Part shown: one piece after another, positions 57,813 through 64,000 of the stretch
How the letters are laid out: each line of letters opens with the position of its first letter
Position numbering within the stretch: position 1 is the first letter of the stretch
Source of the DNA: Polytrichum commune
Taxonomy: Eukaryota > Streptophyta > Polytrichopsida > Polytrichales > Polytrichaceae
Direction of reading: 5' to 3'
NCBI GenBank assembly: GCA_950295325.1
Contig: OX485804.1
Coordinates: 54,126,001-54,190,000 of the forward strand
Length of the DNA: 64,000 nucleotides
Made by a program: the position numbers and the translations under genes
The notes under the pieces: model-generated
Seen by the model: the letters and a program-made list of their open reading frames with translations, nothing else
Told to the model about the DNA's origin: nothing
Database searches by the model: none

Positions 57813-58373
57813 CACGGGTAGGTCACTTAGTGCATTTTAAAAACGACGTGCGGCATAATATAGAGAGGATTAAAATCATTTGAAATAAAAATTATAAAGA
57901 AATTCCAAATAATGAAGGGGCCATTAAATGTAGACAATCCCATTATAAGTAAGTTAGATGGACATAAAATGTGGGCCATTATTTTTTTGTAAACTTAATA
58001 TAGGGGCTGAAGATAAGGATCCTAGAAGGTATGTTTAGTATGTTTGCTATGGTCTCCTATGTGTTTTCTTCATAACTTTTTTTGCAATGATATTATTGTT
58101 TGCACCCTTCTTTGTTTCCATGGTTTCCCTTAACACTCATCAATGCGTTAGGAAGTAGATTAGCTTTTATTACTTAAAAGGAATATAGAGTACAAAAAAT
58201 TGCAGTGACTTGGACAATATAAGTAATGGAAGGGTGCAAACAAATGGGCCATTTTTGAAATTTAAGTAATTATAGGGAGGCTTTAATTCAGCCCTTGAAG
58301 GTAAATAGCCCCAAAACAAAAAACCCCCAGCCGCACGTGGTGCACAAAAATGCCTTAGAGTGACCTACCCGTG
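57813..58373. mobile_element. hAT-like non-autonomous element
   Basis: The ends CACGGGTAGGTCACT and its complement are inverted repeats of about 45 bp with mismatches (GCATTTT and CGTGCGGC are also shared). A perfect 8-bp duplication TCCGTCTT flanks it (57805-57812 and 58374-58381). The interior is AT-rich and non-coding. The start CACGGG resembles the element at 1776. Confidence 0.85.
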
Positions 58374-58745
58374 TCCGTCTTTTATGGTCGGTCGAAGCCT
58401 CGGCTCTTCTTTTTTAAGAACCAACAAACCTCCCTCCACTCAAACTAGCACAGATTTCGATTGCTAACTTCAAAACAAACAAGTGATATCACTCTTAAAG
58501 AAACAACTTTTTGAATCACAACTCCTCAGTATTTTATTTCAAAATTCCTCTCAACACAACACATACCATGCTTCAAATCAAGTCCCTTCTTCTCTACAAC
58601 CTCCTCAATACCATAATAACACCACAATTCTCATCTTCACAATGTCTCTCTCTCCTCAATGCCCGAGACAAAGTTCCATCTTATCCCCATCACATAGCTT
58701 CTAATCACCTATTGGTCCAAAGTAATTCAAGATAACTAAAAGGCA

Positions 58746-58936
58746 AGAGTAAACTATGAGTAAACAAAAAGGTAATCTATTTCTATCCTTTAGTAAAGGT
58801 AACTAAGAGTAAACTATGAGTAGAGATAAAGGTAATCTATTTCTATCCTTTAGTAAAGGTAACTAAGAGTAACTATGAGTAAACATAAAGGTAATCTATT
58901 TCTATTCTTTAGCATAGGTAACTAAGAGTAACCTAT
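58746..58936 (+). repeat. Three ~60-bp tandem repeats
   Basis: The unit AAGGTAATCTATTTCTATCC-TTTAGTAAAGGTAACTAAGAGTAAACTATGAGTA is repeated three times with few differences. Each unit itself contains AGTAAACTATGAGTA-like short repeats. Confidence 0.9.
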
Positions 58937-58939
58937 GGG

Positions 58940-61185
58940 TACTAAAATCACAATGCAATTCTAAATACGTACACATCTATACAGTATACATATTTACATT
59001 ACGACAACGTGCAACTTCATCATATACCAATTATGTTCTTCCTATTGTTTTGGAGTCATTCTGCTCTTTGAAAATCAAGACCAAAGCTCCTCATATTACA
59101 CAATATAATTATGATACGGATTCATTTGAGCTCATTTTGAATGATTCATTTTTTAACATTTTGAATATGAGAAAAAACCAAGACTTGGTCTCAATGGTTT
59201 TATGACATTAATGCAAATCTTACAAAGGTATTTTTCTTACTAATCCTTTCAAATTGTATATTAAATTGTCAAAGGAATTTTATTCTTATTTTATTAATTA
59301 ATAATATATTGACTTTACATGAGATATATTTTATGTTGACAAGGTTGGTGCAAATCATACATTCGACTTTCAAGGTGTTAAGAAAATAACACTAACAATT
59401 GATTTGGTTATTGTAGATACTCCGGAAGGGCTTCATGTCCCTGAAGTTTTAATACCTTCTTCTTCAATACCTTGAAATTCAAAGTTTGATATTTATTTAT
59501 TTATTTTGGTATGCAATGTGTTCATTACCATGGTGTATTGTTGGTATTTTATCATGAAAGTGCAAAGTTGATGATGAACACCATAGATTATTCTTTTGCA
59601 ATAAGCTAGGTAGACACTCGATCGAACATCATGTTAATTTATAATCACTTGAATAATATTGTGTCTCATTAATGTATTCGGTCAAAAACCATTGCTAAAA
59701 TGTTAAGCTCTCTTTCTCATAATTTGAATGTGATTGCTTTGGGGTTTAAAAGATCTTAATCTTACTTATTGTCACTCTCAATGTAAGGCTCATCGATCGT
59801 GAGAACAACTAAGATAAAGTAAGCTCTTAGAAGTATGTCAATATACTAAAGTCCATCTATATCCTTCAAAATTAAATCACATCAATCAATATCATTAATT
59901 ATTGATAACATAAGATCTTTCCAAGAGTTTTAATTAAGTTTCCTGAAGAAGGTCAAATGCGTAGTTTATTTTATGGTTTCCATGATATATAAGTCCTTCA
60001 ATATCAAATCATACATACATATACTTGTGTCAATTTTACATAATTATTATTATAAGGTACATTACCTTTCGTAATATCAAAACACTTTCTTAATAAATTA
60101 AAGTAGTATTGAAAATTGAATATCAATGTCTTAAATAGAAAATGCATGTTCTGCGTTTTTCTTCTTTAAGCTCAAGTGTTATCACTTAAAATACAATTCT
60201 TATAACTATATTAAAAATGTCTGTGACAAGTTTAACTATATTGATGTAAACATGAATACAATATTTCTCATACTTAAACATATATCACTATAAATCATCG
60301 TATCAATAATATAACAACTTGAATATACTTCTATTGTTATTTTTTTCAAAGCATGAGCTATAGTTCTTCAATTTATAAATAATCAATTTCAGTGTTCTCA
60401 GTTGAGGAGTTCGATTATAAGTGCTCCATTATGAGAAGAAAAATAAACGTGATCTTAAATCTATCAATTCATTGATAAGAATTGAGGTTTGATTCAACAT
60501 CACTTTATTTCTCTAAGCTTCATTAATTCTCCAACTTCTTGAATACTTCAATCTCATCCTTACACTACTCTTTTGAGTGTTTTCTTAAAATAGGCTATTT
60601 CTTCTCAATTGACAAATCATTCAAGTATCACAATATCCAACAACTCACAAAGCATTGAGATAGAAGAGCTAAAAATTCTTGACTATAAAGAAATAGTTTG
60701 TGTATTGAGAATGATGCCTTGAAGGAGATGAGATATAAGATAAGCTCAATTGTTGTTTGACATTCAATCTTATAATAACTTTGTTCCTATAGAAAGAGGT
60801 TTTCTCCCAAAAGCGTTATCTTTTATATAGTCTTCTATTCCAAACTCAAATCTATTTTATGTGGTCACATTCTTCTTTTGCCTAGATATTAGCTTATCTA
60901 TAATATTTGTAGATAAGATCCTTCTCAAACAATTATAACCGTCAAGCTCCTCAAATGTTTATATTCTAAATTTTACTCATAGTGTATGAGGTGGTTACAT
61001 ATGTGTATAGGTGAACCATTATTTGAGAATTAACCCAATTCTCACAACTTAATTACGGTGACATAATAAAAATGTATACTAATCACTAGTCCTATATTCT
61101 TCTTCCTCTATGTCCTAAATCATCCTCATAATTTGTTCTTCCAAATGATGCCATTAATATTCCTAATTTTCTTTATAATCTTTGA
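58940..61185. other. Very AT-rich intergenic DNA
   Basis: No gene or bounded element recognised. Long runs of A/T-rich sequence suggest decayed non-coding DNA. Confidence 0.45.
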
Positions 61186-61193
61186 GATTTTTC

Positions 61194-61536
61194 CTCGGGG
61201 GGGGGGGGGGGCAATGTGTTAAAAAGTTAAGGATATAGGTGCGAACAACTACTATTTTATAGGGGGGTATTACTTTCAATTCTCTTCTTTTTTTCACATG
61301 CTATCATTATGTAAATTTCTACTTTGGGTTAATATAAAAATGGCTTGCATTACTTATAATTCCAAATTACCTATTATTCCATACCCTATAGTACTTTAAA
61401 GATGTCCAGTGCCATTTTTGATACCCTATATTACTCTTAAGTCCAATTATAATTTTTATGCCCCCATGTTTTTAAAATACCCTATCATTTGTTCGCACGT
61501 ATATTGCTACTCCAACCAATGACTACACCCCCCGAG
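61194..61536. mobile_element. hAT-like non-autonomous element with poly-G end
   Basis: The left end CTCGGGGGG (a 16-G run at 61197-61212) mirrors the right end CCCCCCGAG. A perfect 8-bp duplication GATTTTTC flanks it (61186-61193 and 61537-61544). The interior contains TTTGTTCGCACGTA, also found next to the right inverted repeat of the element at 1776-2187. Confidence 0.8.
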
Positions 61537-61544
61537 GATTTTTC

Positions 61545-64000
61545 TCATTAATGCCACTGCCTACCTTTTCCTTGTTGCTAGTTTATCCTATAACCGTGTA
61601 TCTTCCTCATAATTCCGCGGACGCCTCCCCCTTTACTCCAGTGTGTTCCATTCAGATTTTTTCTAGTCCTCGTGCAAACATGAGTACTCAACCTTGCTCC
61701 AGCGTGCTTGGCCGCCTTGCTTGGCTCTCTCTTTTATCCTCTTAGTTGTGGTTTGTTGCTACATGGAGGTGTGAAGCTTGTGGTTCCATTTTCATACTTC
61801 AAGTGCAATCACTCATCTTTGAATCAAATTGTTATCTTATCAGTGGACAAAAGAATTATTTCTAATTTTTTCACCTAAAATTCCAAGGTTGGTCATGAAC
61901 CTTGGGTTTCTATAAACCCAGTCCATCTAGCCAATCCTCCCAGTCCAAAAAAACTGTTTAGTCTCCCAAATTTTTTCACCATGATTTTTTTCATTTTCAT
62001 GGATTTTTTTTGTTTGTTTGCATTATATTTTGTATTATGTTTTACACACAGTCACATTCACAATGCTTTTACTTGTTCACTCTTTTAGTAATAATTCCAG
62101 ATTGGAACGCATGCCTTTGCTTTTTCAAATAGATACCAACAAAAATTTCCAGAGAGTGATATGGATTTAGATGATGATGTTTATAACAACTTTATGAATG
62201 CTATTTTTCAACTTACAGGAGATGATGATCTCACACCTTGGAGGGGTTCATGAGAAAAACATCCACTGTTATTCCAAATTTTGATTGATGTTTTGCCAAA
62301 ACTGAAGGCATTGTTGTAGACCTCACTACATCTGCAACTATAAATCCATTTGTTTTTACTTTCATATTATCTTTAATATAATCTCAATACCAACCAACAA
62401 GCATCACCTCTTGGCATTGGTAAGTGACAATGATTGTGTTGATTCCATCTTGAAGCCTTTGATTATACAATCTCCTTTAGCTATTGCCAAGAACACCAAT
62501 TCTGAAGACTTGGATGATTCTCCAATTCTGGATCGCAAGGCCATCAACCTATTTTATGACTAGGTTTTCTTTTTGTCTTTTCTTTAGATGCTTCATGTGG
62601 TTGGTTTTATAAAAAAAATTGAAGCATATTATTTACATGATTTTTTGAATTCTTATGGAGTAATCAATAATTGTAAAGAACTTTATGTTATCATGTGCCA
62701 AGAATGTGATACCACAATGTTGCCGACGTTGGTATCATTCTTTGAAGATCCAAGATCTTTAGTAAGTCCACCGTCCCTACAAGGCCTCCCTATCTATGCT
62801 CTAACAATGGCTTCCGTTCTTACTACATGTGGTGACAATTGCTGGTCCAATTGAAGTAGCAACCCACAAGATTGGCCGTATGGGTGGACTACCCTACTGC
62901 AATGACCTTTTATATCTTATAATCATCCAAATATATCACATTCATCCAACCTAAATCATCTTAATTTCATCCATGATACCTAGTACATTCATCCAATATA
63001 TCATCCAAGAACAACCAACTTATTCACCTCACCGTCATTCAATTATTAACTGTTGGATTACATTCAAAGAATTGATTATGATCTACAGTAATTTCAGTTA
63101 TAAATTCATATCTCCCTTGTTATTAAATCAATTTGGACGTGTAATATATCATTGGAGAGATATTGGGAAATACTAATAAAGACAAATAAAAATTCCAAAA
63201 ATTCCAAAAACTTAGAAAAAAACATATAAGGGCTAGATTGCGGATAAACACTGCCGTAGTGACAACTATTAGACAAAACTTCAAAAATTCCTAATTAATT
63301 CATTCCAACTCGGAATTGGGCACGTAAGGTGTCATTAGAAAGCTATTGAAGCAAAATATCTTATTAAATTACTCACACTTAGTAAAACCGTTTTGGAAAT
63401 CTACGATATACTTGCTACCGCAAAAGGGGGTTGGCTCAAGGTACCTAATTTCCACCAATTTCTACACTAGCCACCCTTGATTAGGTTGGCCGAGTGATGG
63501 AAAAAATTGAGGGTTAAGCCACCCTTCCAAGAAATAACAATTAAATGGATGACCTTTTGCCAACCTCCAAGCCAATATTCCCACACTCCAATCAAGCTAG
63601 AGCTGAAGCTTTAGCTCTAGCATTACCCTCAACTCTATCACTAATTTTGTTGCTAACTACTAACTTTATCTCTACCTCATGCTTCTAAGCCTCAAACAGT
63701 GCAAAACCCATAACAACCAACAATACAATCAGCAATACAACCAGCATATTATATAATATAGCCAGCAATACAACTAGTAGAACTTGGAAACAACAATCGA
63801 TAGCAAAATTTACTCCAGCAACTGTAGTTTCATACAATAATTCTCCAACATGTGTCAGCCACAAACCCCCACCCTTATGCGTCGTAGTGCGGGTGAGAGC
63901 CCATGACTCACATTCAATTGTTGGGCACCATTGGCCTTGGAATTCACACTCCAATGCTCCAACAACACTAATGTTAACCACACAACTTTTATTCAAATAT
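61545..64000. other. AT-rich intergenic DNA
   Basis: No recognisable gene. An ATCCA-rich stretch (62930-63010) and a CAATACAA-CAGCAATACAA short repeat (63715-63775) are the only structure noted. Confidence 0.4.

Noticed and set aside
1-64000. tRNA genes, organelle DNA insertions
   Set aside because: Looked for cloverleaf landmarks (GGTTCGAATCC-type T-arm) and typical plastid genes; none was convincing by eye.

Overview
This window looks like nuclear DNA from a land plant with a large, repeat-rich genome. It is AT-rich and almost free of genes. One spliced R2R3-MYB gene has the usual plant exon sizes (133 bp, 130 bp, long last exon), and it is surrounded by LTR, LINE and many short inverted-repeat elements. 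The captured DNMT3-type methyltransferase in the LTR element fits a non-flowering lineage best (fern, lycophyte, bryophyte or gymnosperm), because canonical DNMT3 is known there and not from flowering plants. The species cannot be fixed from the sequence.

Layout. 1-29.9 kb is a graveyard of small transposons. It holds hAT-type elements with perfect 8-bp target duplications, PIF/Harbinger-like elements flanked by TAA/TTA, a pogo-like element nested in another inverted-repeat element, foldback elements, a decayed LINE on the minus strand (about 3.76-5.99 kb) and a tandem array of a ~195-bp unit (14.9-16.4 kb). No intact host gene was recognised there.

29.95-39.75 kb is the most important object: a ~9.8-kb Ty3/gypsy retrotransposon, plus strand. 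Its reading order is Gag, two zinc knuckles, aspartic protease, a DNMT3-like C5-cytosine DNA methyltransferase, reverse transcriptase, RNase H, integrase and a C-terminal PHD finger. The whole 7.2-kb frame is free of frameshifts but has seven in-frame stops, all of which can be explained by C-to-T or G-to-A transitions. The methyltransferase keeps most motifs, but the motif VI Glu is now Lys. The LTR layout is odd: a ~107-bp block is missing from the end of the 5' LTR and present both before and at the end of the 3' LTR.

44.17-49.91 kb (minus strand) is an R2R3-MYB gene of three exons encoding 728 residues, with a MYB61/50/55/86-type DNA-binding domain and a very long Ser/His/Gln-rich tail. 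Intron 1 contains a 370-bp tandem duplication ending at the exon 1 boundary and a 5S rRNA-like fragment. The region upstream of it (49.9-54.6 kb) is less repetitive and includes CT-rich and G-rich tracts; it is probably leader and promoter.

54.6-64 kb returns to AT-rich repeats with two more hAT-type elements and several short tandem repeats.

How it works together: the retroelement joins a DNA-methylation writer (methyltransferase) with a probable histone-tail reader (PHD) in one polyprotein. This suggests an element that could mark or target its own chromatin. The present copy is dead, so that activity is inference.
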